The notes beneath the pieces are model-generated. The model did no database searches. It was not told the origin of the DNA and was given only the letters and a program-made list of their open reading frames with translations. This document shows positions 1 to 8,140 of a DNA stretch of 64,000 nt, piece after piece (positions within the stretch are counted from its first letter, which is position 1; every line of letters begins with the position of its first letter). A program made the position numbers and the translations under genes. The DNA is from Allosphingosinicella deserti (GTDB lineage: Bacteria > Pseudomonadota > Alphaproteobacteria > Sphingomonadales > Sphingomonadaceae): the NCBI RefSeq assembly GCF_003012735.1, contig NZ_PXYI01000007.1, forward strand, positions 1 to 64,000, read 5' to 3'.

Positions 1-94
1 GAACTCCCATACAGGCTCGCAGCTCACATCGCTGCATCGAGAAGCCGGACAGATGGCAGCATCCGATCACGTGCCAAATACCCAACGAAAAATC

Positions 95-137
95 GCTTGC
101 GCTGATGGGGGCGTCCACAGATGGAAAAGCGACATTC
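95..137 (+). repeat. R0: right-end fragment of the dispersed repeat
   Basis: Only the right end of the 145-bp family is recognisable, ending in GATGGAAAAGCGACATTC. The rest of the copy, if present, has decayed or lies in the unresolved first 95 bases. It sits 18 bp from the stop codon of the next minus-strand gene. Confidence 0.5.
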
Positions 138-155
138 ACGTGAAGCGGGATCGGC

Positions 156-1037
156 TCATTCGGCGGATAGTTTCTGAAAAATCGGCTTAGCCGCCGTAGC
201 GGTAGGCAGCCCTGATACCTGGCCGTCGCCGACTTCAAGCAGCCACCAGCGGCCGCTCTCATCGCGGCCAAAATCGGCGGAGGCAAACGGGCTGGGAATA
301 TGCGCGGCGACCTGCTCGAGGAGGTCCCTTGGCGGCGGCTCAAGATTGGCCGCTTCAGCTGAACGAGGCCAGCAACCCACCAGGTAACCCTTGATCACAA
401 AGGCCCGATACTCATGAGCGGGCATGCCCGACGGCAGGAGCGGCACGTATCGCTTGAACACCAAGCCTCCAACGAGGCTGTCCCCTTGAAGATCACGGAA
501 TCGGGAGATGGTCCGTTCAACAGCGCGGGGATCCGCCGCGTCGGCAATGAAGCATGCTTCACTCCAATAGCCAGCAGCCTGCGATTTTACCCAATCCTTC
601 AGGATGACGGATGAGTGGCCGAACGCAGCGGCGACGGCTTGGACAGCCTGATTGTCATCGCGTGATCCATCCTCAATCCAGATCGTCAGCGGCATCCACT
701 CGGCGAGGCGAGCATAAGAACCTGGAGCGTGATGACATGCAGCATACTCAGATGGAGAGGTCATAAGGCTGACCGAACGGGCTTCTAGGGTGGTGTAGAG
801 GGCCTGATACGCATCAGCGCTCATCATCCAGCCACGATACACTGCCTTCCCTGGCTCTTCGAACCGCGCCTTTCGCAAGGCCGCGGCAGCGTCGATCTGA
901 CGGTCCAGATAGTCATGATCCAGCTTCACGACCGTGAAGCCGGCGTCGCGAGCTGCCTCAGCTTCAATAGCATACGACGGCTCCACGGACCGAGGGTCCA
1001 ATGGATCGGCACAGAAAATGGCGAACGGGCTTGGCAT
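156..1037 (-). CDS. ATP-grasp domain protein, R2K (DUF4343)-like
   Basis: This is a 293-residue soluble protein. It resembles the R2K clade of ATP-grasp enzymes: a degenerate N-terminal half, a lysine/arginine-containing strand (LVFKRYVPL, about residue 200) and a C-terminal WWLLEVGDGQ segment that fits the metal-binding E-x-G/N site of ATP-grasp folds. R2K proteins are predicted peptide ligases found in phage and conflict-related loci; the substrate here is unknown. I chose the ATG at 1037 over the GTG three codons upstream. The gene fills the space between R0 and R1, starting 25 bp from R1. Family membership comes from recognising the overall pattern, not from a search. Confidence 0.6.
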   Translation of the reverse strand: MPSPFAIFCADPLDPRSVEPSYAIEAEAARDAGFTVVKLDHDYLDRQIDAAAALRKARFEEPGKAVYRGWMMSADAYQALYTTLEARSVSLMTSPSEYAACHHAPGSYARLAEWMPLTIWIEDGSRDDNQAVQAVAAAFGHSSVILKDWVKSQAAGYWSEACFIADAADPRAVERTISRFRDLQGDSLVGGLVFKRYVPLLPSGMPAHEYRAFVIKGYLVGCWPRSAEAANLEPPPRDLLEQVAAHIPSPFASADFGRDESGRWWLLEVGDGQVSGLPTATAAKPIFQKLSAE

Positions 1038-1061
1038 CGCGCGCACATTCCATGTCGGGCG

Positions 1062-1206
1062 GATGTGCGCAACGGGTCCGCCTGTTCAGCGTCCCGATCT
1101 GACGACGTGGCGGCACCGACGTCAGGCTGTCGCGCAAAAGCCGACATCCGCGGGAGCGCTCGGCGATCGCCGCGGAGGTGACAGGGGAGGGTGGAAATGC
1201 GACATT
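1062..1206 (+). repeat. R1: dispersed 145-bp repeat
   Basis: Left end GGATGTGCGCAACGGGTC, middle AAGCCGACATCCGCGG, right end GGGTGGAAATGCGACATTC. The variable hairpin contains the palindrome CGGCGATCGCCG. It separates a minus-strand gene start (1037) from a plus-strand gene start (1228). Confidence 0.85.
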
Positions 1207-1227
1207 CAAGGGGATAGCCTCGTTTCC

Positions 1228-1518
1228 ATGAAGCTCGCTCGAAAGCTGATCCTCCATTCTCCCGTGTCCGACGAGGCGTTGCTGGACGGCTTCGTGGAGC
1301 GATGCCTCCGGGACGGCGTGTCTCTGCTCGCGATCGCAGGTCCCGGCTCGCCCCGGCTTGAGGACATAGTGGACGAGATTGTCGTCGGTGACGGATCTGA
1401 ACCGGACCGATTTCTATGCACGACATCGCACGCGAATGAACCGTTCGAAGACGTGCTGAACATGGCGCAAACGTGGGAGGCCGAGCTCGGCGGACCGGTG
1501 AAGGAAATCCGGCTATAG
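1228..1518 (+). CDS. Hypothetical protein, 96 aa
   Basis: I do not recognise this family. The product is small, soluble and acidic, with alternating helices and strands (SVSLLAIAGPGSPRL-like core) and no signal peptide or membrane segment. I chose the ATG at 1228 because the open frame upstream of it is repeat R1 sequence. The gene starts 22 bp after R1 and stops about 6 bp before R2, so it fills its module. Confidence 0.65.
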   Translation: MKLARKLILHSPVSDEALLDGFVERCLRDGVSLLAIAGPGSPRLEDIVDEIVVGDGSEPDRFLCTTSHANEPFEDVLNMAQTWEAELGGPVKEIRL

Positions 1519-1523
1519 CCTAC

Positions 1524-1663
1524 GGCATCCAAGGGTCGGAGCGCGTCGCAGCGACGATCCCAGCCCCGGCGTTGTGATTGTCAGCCTGGTCGGCGATACC
1601 GGACGTTCGCGCCGCGGTATTTGACCGTGGCGGGAACAGCCGGACGGGGTGAATTCTAGACGA
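1524..1663 (+). repeat. R2: dispersed 145-bp repeat
   Basis: It contains AAGGGTCGGAGCGCGTC near the left end, a middle CCGGACGTTCGCG and a right half GGGAACAGCCGGACGGGGTG. The variable hairpin is CGCCGCGGT-ATTTG-ACCGTGGCG at 1610-1632, with one G-T pair. Confidence 0.8.
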
Positions 1664-1689
1664 TGCTGTGCGCGGCGGTTCGCGAAAGT

Positions 1690-2169
1690 TCAGGCCACCG
1701 GGACAACGCCGAAAAAATCGCCTCCAACCGCGCTCATCAGGCACGGACCTAGCATGCGTGCATCACGTTTTCCCGCATCGACGTAGGTCGACCAACAGTA
1801 GTCTACGATGTCTTGGAACGCGTCAGGTAGATTCTGATGGGCTCGAGCGTAAGGAAAGGAGCCGTGCTTCGAGGGCTCGGCCAGGTAGCTTCGCCAGAGC
1901 CGTGCAGCCTGGTTCACGGCGAAGATGGACCTGTCCTGTTGGGTGAAGCACTTCGTGTCATCGGGGTGCACGTCACGGCAGAAGCGGTATGCGCCGTCTC
2001 GTATCGCTTGCACCTTGTCTCTGGAGAGCCCCGTATCGAGCGGCCAGCGCGCCGTCGAACCCAGCTCTGAGCGAGCCTGCGCGGCTGTCACATCTAAGGC
2101 CGTCGGTCCTCCATTCCCGGAAGAGCAGCCGGCCACAAGAAGTAGGAGGAGCATCGCAGGGCGTGCCAT
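1690..2169 (-). CDS. Putative lipoprotein, 159 aa
   Basis: The N-terminus MARPAMLLLLLVAGC is a short type II signal peptide with lipobox LVAGC, so the mature protein should be a lipid-anchored periplasmic or outer-membrane protein. The body has several cysteines (FCRD, KCFT, YCWS, GPCLM) that could pair as disulfides. No named domain is recognisable. I chose the ATG at 2169 because the longer frame reads back into repeat R3. The start lies 24 bp from the R3 left end. Confidence 0.7.
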   Translation of the reverse strand: MARPAMLLLLLVAGCSSGNGGPTALDVTAAQARSELGSTARWPLDTGLSRDKVQAIRDGAYRFCRDVHPDDTKCFTQQDRSIFAVNQAARLWRSYLAEPSKHGSFPYARAHQNLPDAFQDIVDYCWSTYVDAGKRDARMLGPCLMSAVGGDFFGVVPVA

Positions 2170-2192
2170 TGAGGGATCTTCGCACGGACCTG

Positions 2193-2340
2193 GGATGTCG
2201 GCAACGGGTCGGAGCACGCCCTAGGTTCCCACGTGGGGCACGCCAGTGGCGAACGTCCGGGTGCCGAGCGGAAGCGGACCTCCGCAGGGGCGCTTGGCGA
2301 TCGCGCCAAGAACAGCCGGGGAGGGTGGAAAGACGACGTT
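2193..2340 (+). repeat. R3: dispersed 145-bp repeat, subtype with CCTAGG
   Basis: Left end GATGTCGGCAACGGGTCGG, then GAGCACGCCCTAGG, middle GAAGCGGACCTCCGC, right end GGTGGAAAGACGACGTTC. Variable hairpin CTTGGC-GATCGC-GCCAAG at 2293-2310. Confidence 0.9.
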
Positions 2341-2345
2341 CGAAG

Positions 2346-2660
2346 CTATGCGCCAAGGTATCCGGCAGCCGAGACGACGGATGTTCCGTACCTCGCCGTG
2401 AACACTCGCTTGAAGCTCCTTCGCCACTGTGATTCCACCTCTGGATCGAAGCCTTCGGCCGATAACATCGCGGTAGCAAACTCGTCAGCGGATAAAGGAC
2501 GTACGCCATCGACGAGATCGCTTCCTGACAAGCGATTGCAGAAGCCCCACTGACGGCAGAGATCGCCAAGCAGGATGTCCAAGTCGGCTTCAAGCGTTGC
2601 GGATCTCTTAGTTGTGAAGCCCCTGGTCTCTTTCTGCACGCGCTGCGGATCTGGTCTCAT
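2346..2660 (-). CDS. Hypothetical protein, 104 aa
   Basis: Unrecognised small soluble protein, probably mostly helical, with a central ADLDILLGDLCRQWGFCNRL helix and a LSADEFATAML segment. I chose the ATG at 2660; a TTG lies one codon upstream. The gene fills the gap between R3 and R4, with its stop about 5 bp from R3 and its start about 22 bp from R4. Any promoter of its own must therefore lie in R4 or beyond. Confidence 0.7.
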   Translation of the reverse strand: MRPDPQRVQKETRGFTTKRSATLEADLDILLGDLCRQWGFCNRLSGSDLVDGVRPLSADEFATAMLSAEGFDPEVESQWRRSFKRVFTARYGTSVVSAAGYLGA

Positions 2661-2681
2661 CAAGCGAGCTTAGATCGGTTT

Positions 2682-2829
2682 GGATCGTCTGGTAAGGGTT
2701 GGAGCACGTCCTAGGGTACACCATGGCGCACCCCGGTGGCGGATGTCGGGGCGCCGCGCGGAAGTGGACCTTCGCAGAGTCGCCTGGCGATCGGACCGGC
2801 AACAGCCGAATCGGTGGAAACCCGACATC
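2682..2829 (+). repeat. R4: dispersed 145-bp repeat, CCTAGG subtype
   Basis: It is closely related to R3 and R11: GGAGCACGTCCTAGGG, CATGGCGCACCCCGGTGGCG, middle GAAGTGGACCTTCGC, right end GGTGGAAACCCGACATCA. Hairpin TCGCC-T-GGCGA at 2780-2790. The stop codon of the next minus-strand gene (TCA at 2828-2830) lies inside the right end. Confidence 0.9.
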
Positions 2830-3244
2830 AGCCGCGACAGCCGTCAGCTTCTCCGCAGCACGCGCGGCGGACGATGATGCGCTCGCCTGGCTCGAGCTCG
2901 CCGAACTCATCGTTATAAAGCTTATGAACGAGCCAACGGTCGACCAGCGTTCCCTTCAGCTGTCGCTCGCAGACCAAAACGTCTCCAGAGCGGAGCCCGC
3001 TCAGCAGATCGAGCGGATCCAGTTCGACGTGGTAGCCGCGAGCGTCGTTGAAGGTCAGGTTCCCGTGGCCATGCCACGGCACATCCGTGAACCCGATCAG
3101 GCAGTCTCCATCCCGGTCGAAGTTCTGGAAGCAGAGGACTGCTCCACCGCCGAGAAAGACCTCCAGTAGCCGATCGTCTCGCGCCTTTGCATCAAGCCCG
3201 ATCTCGGCACAAAACTCTCTCAAAAGATCCAGATCGTAGCGCAT
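2828..3244 (-). CDS. Hypothetical protein, 138 aa, bracketed by repeat ends
   Basis: Unrecognised soluble protein with no signal peptide. It has a VLVCERQLKGTLVDRWLVHK segment and a cysteine pair near the C-terminus. Its stop codon is within the right end of R4. Its start codon overlaps a second left-end-like motif (ATGTCCGATGGTACGAA) just before R5, so both gene ends coincide with repeat termini. The size and acidic composition would fit an immunity-type or other accessory protein, but that is a guess. Confidence 0.7.
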   Translation of the reverse strand: MRYDLDLLREFCAEIGLDAKARDDRLLEVFLGGGAVLCFQNFDRDGDCLIGFTDVPWHGHGNLTFNDARGYHVELDPLDLLSGLRSGDVLVCERQLKGTLVDRWLVHKLYNDEFGELEPGERIIVRRACCGEADGCRG

Positions 3245-3282
3245 GTCCGATGGTACGAACCGTGCAAGCCCGCGTCCATGTC

Positions 3283-3428
3283 AATGTCGGCTTCGGGTCG
3301 GACCCGGCATTCCGTCCCGACCCGGCCGCGTATTGGGGTCAACGTCCGACTGCCGCGCGGGAGCGGACATTTGCGGCCGCCGGCTCCATAGCCGGCGGGG
3401 ACACCTGACACGGTGGGTCCGAGACTCT
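3283..3428 (+). repeat. R5: dispersed 145-bp repeat
   Basis: Left end AATGTCGGCTTCGGGTCGG, middle GGAGCGGACATTTGCGG. It has the clearest hairpin of the set, CCGCCGGCT-CCAT-AGCCGGCGG at 3377-3398, with nine-base arms. An extra left-end-like motif precedes it at 3243-3262. Confidence 0.85.
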
Positions 3429-3518
3429 AGGCATTGCAGAAGTCGCTGCCTAGTGGCCGCCGAGGCAAGCGGATCCCACCGAACCATCGTAGGTAGCTCC
3501 GGCGCGTTCCATCGATTG

Positions 3519-4217
3519 CTAGAATGGAACATTTCCAGCGACGTCTCTCACGACGAAATGCGCGAGCGGAGGATCGATCTTCAAGAGGTCACAATGCATT
3601 TCGTCGGAGATGAAGATCGTGTTCGGACCGGTGTGATATGTGCAAAAATACGGAAAAGCGTGAGCGTCAGGCAGAAGGCGCACGGGACCAAAATCGCCCG
3701 GATAAGGCCGCGAACCAGATGGCCAGTAATAACGCACTCTGGAATTGGCGAAGTCAATGGCAGGAACACGCCGAGTGACATGTATCCAATAATGGTCTCG
3801 CCTCGAGGGTGCATCGTCCTTGAAGCGAATCTTCACTTCCTGGTACTTTAGCGATCCGGGGTCGTGACGCAGGAAAACATCAAGGACGCGCCTGGAGACG
3901 GTGTACGTCGCCCCGTGGATCACTTCCGCGAAATCATCAGGCTCAGGTTCGTTCGTGCGCCACAGCGGCGCTTCGGGCAAAGTCTCGAACTTGCCTTGGG
4001 AAGGCGAAGGGTCAGAAGTCGATGCCATGTTCGGCCAATCGAAATCAATGCTTGGGGCGGTCCAGTCCATAGCAAGGACAGAATAGCGACCATGGCCCGC
4101 CACGGGTCGAACCGGCGGTTCGTACCACGCGTTGCCCCCTTCCGTGAGATCGGGCGGGACGATCGGATCAGCGGATGGCGGCAAGTGCAATCCGTCACTG
4201 GACGTCGGCGGGCTCAT
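3519..4217 (-). CDS. DUF1629/Imm11-like protein
   Basis: This 232-residue cytoplasmic protein has a proline-rich N-terminal third and a C-terminal domain that ends in a VFISDEM-like strand (IFISDEMHCDLLKI) followed by hydrophobic residues and a final aromatic. That layout is known from DUF1629/Imm11-type proteins, which include immunity proteins of polymorphic toxin systems. No toxin gene is adjacent. The similarity is a motif-level impression only. The start at 4217 is an ATG and lies 85 bp from R6. Confidence 0.55.
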   Translation of the reverse strand: MSPPTSSDGLHLPPSADPIVPPDLTEGGNAWYEPPVRPVAGHGRYSVLAMDWTAPSIDFDWPNMASTSDPSPSQGKFETLPEAPLWRTNEPEPDDFAEVIHGATYTVSRRVLDVFLRHDPGSLKYQEVKIRFKDDAPSRRDHYWIHVTRRVPAIDFANSRVRYYWPSGSRPYPGDFGPVRLLPDAHAFPYFCTYHTGPNTIFISDEMHCDLLKIDPPLAHFVVRDVAGNVPF

Positions 4218-4301
4218 GTCATCTGCCCTGTTATCTCATCACCCAACATGTCTCTCCCCGGATAACACGACCGCCTCTACGGCTGGCTTACTGATCTCGC
4301 C

Positions 4302-4448
4302 AATGTCCGGAAAGGGTCGATCCGCGCTGTAGCGCTCGACCTGGCGCACGCTGGCGCGCAACGTCGGGCCACCGCGTGGAACCCGACATTCGTGGGACCG
4401 CCCGGCGATCGGCGCGGGAATGACAGGGCAGGGTGGAAGGTGGACGTT
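4302..4448 (+). repeat. R6: dispersed 145-bp repeat, GATCCGCGCTGTAG subtype
   Basis: Left end AATGTCCGGAAAGGGTCGAT, then CCGCGCTGTAGCG, middle AACCCGACATTCGTGG, right end GGGTGGAAGGTGGACGTT. It ends 12 bp before the stop codon of the next minus-strand gene. Confidence 0.9.
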
Positions 4449-4460
4449 GGTGGGTGCGGG

Positions 4461-4781
4461 TTATTGGTCTTGGAAAGACCAGCTTAGGCTGCTGGCGTAT
4501 GTGCCCGGCTCTGCAGCGCCGCCAGCGCCGGTGGCGGGATGAAATTTGCCCCGCCGCAAGATCTGCCGGCATGTCTCAGCATCTAAGGAGGAGAAGCCGC
4601 TCGACGCGATCACGCGGCAGTTGGTTGGTTTCCCAGCCTCATCTACGTTTACCTCGTAACCTACGACGCCCTGCTCACCATTTCGCAGGGCTGAAGGGGG
4701 GTAACTGACCCAGGTAGATGGAGGCGTGACCGGAACCGGGACATTTGAACCGGCGAAAGCCAATGCTAGAAGGATGGTCAT
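4461..4781 (-). CDS. Secreted TonB C-terminal-like domain protein
   Basis: This is a 106-residue protein. The N-terminus MTILLALAFAGSNVPVPV is a signal peptide. The remainder resembles the TonB C-terminal fold used by energy-transducer-like proteins: a YPPSALRNGEQG opening, a GYEVNVDEAGKP strand pair, a SSGFSSLDAETCRQIL helix and a RGKFHPATG strand. It lacks the long proline-rich linker and the membrane anchor of true TonB, so it is probably a periplasmic stand-alone domain. I chose the ATG at 4781; the longer frame starts inside the IS element. It sits between R6 and the IS-split R7. Confidence 0.7.
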   Translation of the reverse strand: MTILLALAFAGSNVPVPVTPPSTWVSYPPSALRNGEQGVVGYEVNVDEAGKPTNCRVIASSGFSSLDAETCRQILRRGKFHPATGAGGAAEPGTYASSLSWSFQDQ

Positions 4782-4822
4782 TAGCGATTGATACTTTGCG
4801 AACTGAATGTCCGCAACGGGTC

Positions 4823-6342
4823 GATAGTGTTGAAAAACGTCTGCTTCTAACAAGAGCGGACGTTCAGGTAATGAGAGGCAGTCGACCTCATCCTGCCATC
4901 GCAGGAGCCCCGCTCGGGATCAGCTTGGCGAGTTTGCGGAGGTTCTGGGCGGTGGCGGCGAGGTGGAACTCGTCTTTGGCTCCATTTGGTCCCCTGAGGC
5001 GCAGGCGATCGAGCTTCAGGATGCGCTTGAGGTGCGCGAACAGCATCTCGACCTTCTTCCGTTCGCAGCGGGAGACCAGGTAGGCATCGGTCTTGGCGAT
5101 GTCGCGCGCCATGTCGCGTGCACCCTCGTGGATCGATCGCTGCACGTTTCGCTGTGGCTGCGTCGGGCAGCAGTGCGCCTTGAGGGCGCAAGCGCGGCAA
5201 TCTGCCAGGGAGGCGCGATACCGCATCAGACCATGCTCATCGACACCGACGCGCGGCGTCGAAAAGGCACGGCGATAGTGCATCAGCTGCTTGCCGGCCG
5301 GACAGATGTAGACGTTGCGCTTGTGGTCGTAGGTGAAGTCGGACCGCGAGAATGTCCCATCGCTGCGTGACGACTTCTCGAAGACCGGAATGTGCGGCTC
5401 GATGCCGCGCTCGTGAACCAGCCACGCCAGGTTCTCGGCCGAACCATAACCGGTGTCCGCCACCAGTTTCTGCGGCCACACGCCGAAGCGATCCTGGGTT
5501 CGTTCGATCATCCGCCGCTGCGCCGTCACCTCGGCCTGCCGGATCGACGTGGTCGCCTCGACATCCATGATCACCGCATGCTTGAGGTCGATCAGATAGT
5601 TGGTCGAGTAGGCGAAATAGGCAAAGCCGCCCTCGGCCGCAGTCCAGCGCGAGGCGGGATCGGCGATCGAAATGAACTTCGGCGCGACCGGCGTCGCCGC
5701 GCCGAACGCGGCATCGTCGAGCACCGCCAAATATTCCTGCACCGCATGGCTCGTCGCGTCCGCGGGAAGCCCCTCACTGCCAGGGACGCCCCGCTGCCGG
5801 TTGGCATCGGCCTTGATCAGGCTGGCGTCGACCGCGAAGCCCTCGCCGCCGACCAGACCCTCGGCCATGCAGCGCTCGACCGTCGCCTCGAACAAGCGCC
5901 GCAGCAGATCGCTGTCACGAAAGCGACCATGCCGGTTCTTCGAGAATGTCGAATGATCCGGCACCGCGGCAGCGAGGTCGAGACGGCAGAACCAGCGATA
6001 AGCAAGGTTGAGGTGCACCTCCTCGCACAGCCGCCGTTCGGAGCGGATCCCGTGCGTATAGCCGATGATCAGCATGCGGATCATCAACTCCGGATCGACT
6101 GAGGGCCGACCCGTCTCGCTGTAAAAGGGCCGCAGATGCTCGCGAATGCTCGACAAGTCGACGAACCGGTCGATATGCCTCAGCAGGTGGTCGTCCGGAA
6201 CATGGCGCTCCAGGCTGAACCCGTAGAACAGCGCCTCCTGCATCACCGTCCGCTCACCCATCATCGGCTCGCCTCCCGTCTTGCTCAGGAGCAGTGAATC
6301 AGAGCCCAGTCGTCAGTGCAACGGGAGTTTTTCAACACTATC
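4823..6342 (-). mobile_element. IS1182-family-like insertion sequence, 1,520 bp
   Basis: The ends are a perfect 16-bp inverted repeat, GATAGTGTTGAAAAAC at 4823 and its complement ending at 6342. They are flanked by a 4-bp direct duplication GGTC (4819-4822 and 6343-6346). One transposase gene fills the element. The intact ends, intact frame and perfect duplication suggest a recent insertion. The family call rests on the transposase type and length. Confidence 0.9.
4888..6264 (-). CDS. IS1182-family transposase
   Basis: This 458-residue DDE transposase has the order expected for the family. First comes an N-terminal DUF772-type domain (VDPELMIRMLIIGYTHGIRS, LAYRWFCRLDL, DHSTFSKNRHGRF). A central catalytic region follows (EGFAVDASLIKADANRQRG, then VVADTGYGSAENLAWL-like). 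The C-terminal part has a cysteine cluster (CRACALKAHCCPT) and the typical EMLFAHLKRILKLDRLRLRG segment. It appears complete and may be functional. It is the only gene in the element. Confidence 0.93.
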   Translation of the reverse strand: MMGERTVMQEALFYGFSLERHVPDDHLLRHIDRFVDLSSIREHLRPFYSETGRPSVDPELMIRMLIIGYTHGIRSERRLCEEVHLNLAYRWFCRLDLAAAVPDHSTFSKNRHGRFRDSDLLRRLFEATVERCMAEGLVGGEGFAVDASLIKADANRQRGVPGSEGLPADATSHAVQEYLAVLDDAAFGAATPVAPKFISIADPASRWTAAEGGFAYFAYSTNYLIDLKHAVIMDVEATTSIRQAEVTAQRRMIERTQDRFGVWPQKLVADTGYGSAENLAWLVHERGIEPHIPVFEKSSRSDGTFSRSDFTYDHKRNVYICPAGKQLMHYRRAFSTPRVGVDEHGLMRYRASLADCRACALKAHCCPTQPQRNVQRSIHEGARDMARDIAKTDAYLVSRCERKKVEMLFAHLKRILKLDRLRLRGPNGAKDEFHLAATAQNLRKLAKLIPSGAPAMAG

Positions 6343-6538
6343 GGTCGATCCGCGCTGTAGCCCCTGATCCTGCCGGTGGCGGCGCGATCGTCAGCCTGCG
6401 TGGCGTAAGCGGACGTAGCCTGTGCCGGCGCCGGGTGCCGCCGGAAACTGCCGGGTGCGGTGGAACACGGACGTTTGCGGCCGGCGGGTGTCGGTTGCAT
6501 TCCTTCCGCTAATGCGCCGCTAATGAACTCCGGCGCAT

Positions 6539-7138
6539 CTACTGGACCTCGTGAGCGAGTACATAACGCTCGAAGTATCGAGCTATAACAGGAAGTCTCG
6601 CGCGGCAGCTGAAGGGTATTTGCGTTTGAACCGTCCCACGAGCTGATTGACTGACGAACTCACAGGTGCCGACGTGAACGGAGTCGGGCGGGGTGCAAAT
6701 CAGGTACTCTTGCGCTGAGAATCCAATGAAGTGCCTTGCAGGATCGGGCACATAAACGGTCTCATAAGACTCAATCCTGATTTTATCAAGGGAGGGAGAG
6801 TAGCTTCCGTGAAAGAAGAGTCGAGTATTTTTGAATACCAGCGGCTCTGGATTGCATTTTCCAAGAGTCTTGTCAGCCGGAAACTCTAATATAATGGCCG
6901 CCTCATTGTCATTGGTGACCCCTTTTCCGCCGGCTAGATAATAGTCAACTCGCGGGAAGCAATACCCTATTCCTTTAACTCCGATGCATACCCGAGTTTC
7001 AGTCCTGAGCATTCCCCCTTCACGGATCATAGAAGGAACTAGCTCATTATCGTGAACGTCAATCTTGGGCGTTGAGGGAGAGCATGCGCCGGGTGAAAAA
7101 GCAATCACCATCAGAACGCCGGCAACACGGAAAGTCAC
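6539..7138 (-). CDS. Putative lipoprotein, 199 aa
   Basis: I place the start at the GTG at 7138, which has a GAAGGA ribosome-binding sequence six bases upstream. This gives the signal VTFRVAGVLMVIAFSPGAC with a C-terminal lipobox cysteine. An in-frame ATG exists at 7204, but it would put 22 extra residues before the signal. The mature part has paired cysteines and a predicted beta-rich body; no family is recognisable. Its base composition is visibly more AT-rich than its neighbours, consistent with separate acquisition. Confidence 0.65.
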   Translation of the reverse strand: MTFRVAGVLMVIAFSPGACSPSTPKIDVHDNELVPSMIREGGMLRTETRVCIGVKGIGYCFPRVDYYLAGGKGVTNDNEAAIILEFPADKTLGKCNPEPLVFKNTRLFFHGSYSPSLDKIRIESYETVYVPDPARHFIGFSAQEYLICTPPDSVHVGTCEFVSQSARGTVQTQIPFSCRARLPVIARYFERYVLAHEVQ

Positions 7139-7281
7139 GCTCAATCCTTCAACCCGGGCCGCATCTTTCTGGTGCGGGATCCCAGCACGAGGCTGCACAC
7201 GCATGACAGCCTAGAATAGTTTCGCGTGGCTGAACAATGGCTCGAACGCTTCAAGAACTGATATTCGAGAGCCGCTGGCGT

Positions 7282-7428
7282 AGGTCCGAGTTGGGTCGAT
7301 CCGCGCTGTAGCCGCTTGGGCGAGCGCGGCCGAACGCCCTTGTCTCGACGTCGCGCGAAATCGGACGTTCGTCCTGGTCTCCTCTGATCGGGCCAGGAAT
7401 AGGCGGACGGGGTGGAAAGCGGAAGTCA
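7282..7428 (+). repeat. R8: dispersed 145-bp repeat
   Basis: Left end AGGTCCGAGTTGGGTCGATC, then CGCGCTGTAG, middle AAATCGGACGTTCGTCC, right end GGGTGGAAAGCGGAAGTCA. Hairpin arms TCCTGG (7372-7377) and CCAGGA (7393-7398). The TCA at 7426-7428 is the stop codon of the next minus-strand gene. Confidence 0.88.
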
Positions 7429-7800
7429 GTAGCCTAGAATGCTGAGCGGCTGCCGTGCCTCGCACCGAGGCTCGAGCCAATTAGCGAGACCATGGAGCAG
7501 GTTGGCTTTGCTTCGTGCTTCGCCAGTGCTCTCCCGTAGACGATCGGCCTCCAATCGGAGCGCCTGTACCAGCTCGGAACAAGCTGTGGCGCCTAGCTCA
7601 TAGACGCCGTACCGGTGGTCTGGCGTCCATCCGGGGCATGTTGCTAGGACGAGCGGCGCAATAGAGTTGAAGGCCTCGTCGGTGACAGCTACGCCGTCGC
7701 CGATCTCGTTCTCCGACCGCCCGGTCCACCGCCCCTCCGCGAACTGAATCGTCATTCCGGGGATGAGGCCAACCGTCGGCTTAAGCCGGAAATCAGCCAT
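7426..7800 (-). CDS. Hypothetical protein, 124 aa
   Basis: Unrecognised cytoplasmic protein. The N-terminal half is strand-rich (MTIQFAEGRWTGRSENEIGD). The C-terminal half is helical and charged (ACSELVQALRLEADRLREST, then SKANLLHGLANWLEP). Its stop codon lies within the right end of R8. The start is the ATG at 7800, with 160 bp to R9, so this gene has a normal-sized upstream region. Confidence 0.7.
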   Translation of the reverse strand: MADFRLKPTVGLIPGMTIQFAEGRWTGRSENEIGDGVAVTDEAFNSIAPLVLATCPGWTPDHRYGVYELGATACSELVQALRLEADRLRESTGEARSKANLLHGLANWLEPRCEARQPLSILGY

Positions 7801-7960
7801 GGGCGCGACCGATTGGGCGAGCCGATTGCCTGAAGCTCGATGAAGTCATTTTCTTTGATCTGTGGGCTCCGAGCCCGCTTCGACAAGATGGACCCGGGGG
7901 GCGACCGTCGTCACAAACAGCGCTCCCTGATACTCATGGCGATCTCTTAGCGCGATGCGA

Positions 7961-8107
7961 AATGTCTGCAAAGGGTCGCAGCCGGCTGTAGAGCCCGATC
8001 TGGCGCGTGCCCGCCGCCAAGGTCAGGCTGCCGCGCGAAAGCTGACCTTCGCCGCCGCGGCGTCCGATGGAGTCGGGAACAGCCGAATCGGGTGGATTCG
8101 AGACATT
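7961..8107 (+). repeat. R9: dispersed 145-bp repeat
   Basis: Left end AATGTCTGCAAAGGGTCGCA, middle GAAAGCTGACCTTCGCC, right end GGGTGGATTCGAGACATT. The hairpin region contains the palindrome CGCCGCGGCG. Confidence 0.9.
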
Positions 8108-8140
8108 GCCCGAGCCGTGCCGGCGAGGCACTATCAACCT

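Larger units (their letters stand above)
4806..6475 (+). repeat. R7: dispersed repeat split by an IS1182-type insertion
   Basis: The left piece 4806-4822 (AATGTCCGCAACGGGTC) and right piece 6343-6475 (starting GGTCGATCCGCGCTGTAG) rejoin into a normal copy when the IS and one copy of GGTC are removed. The middle motif is AAGCGGACGTAGCC and the right end is GGTGGAACACGGACGTT. The uninterrupted R6 gives the expected sequence across the junction. Confidence 0.9.

Noticed and set aside
934-1518. Longer version of the gene at 1228 reading through repeat R1
   Set aside because: The extra N-terminal residues are encoded by the repeat and resemble those from other repeat copies in chance frames; the ATG after the repeat is more sensible.
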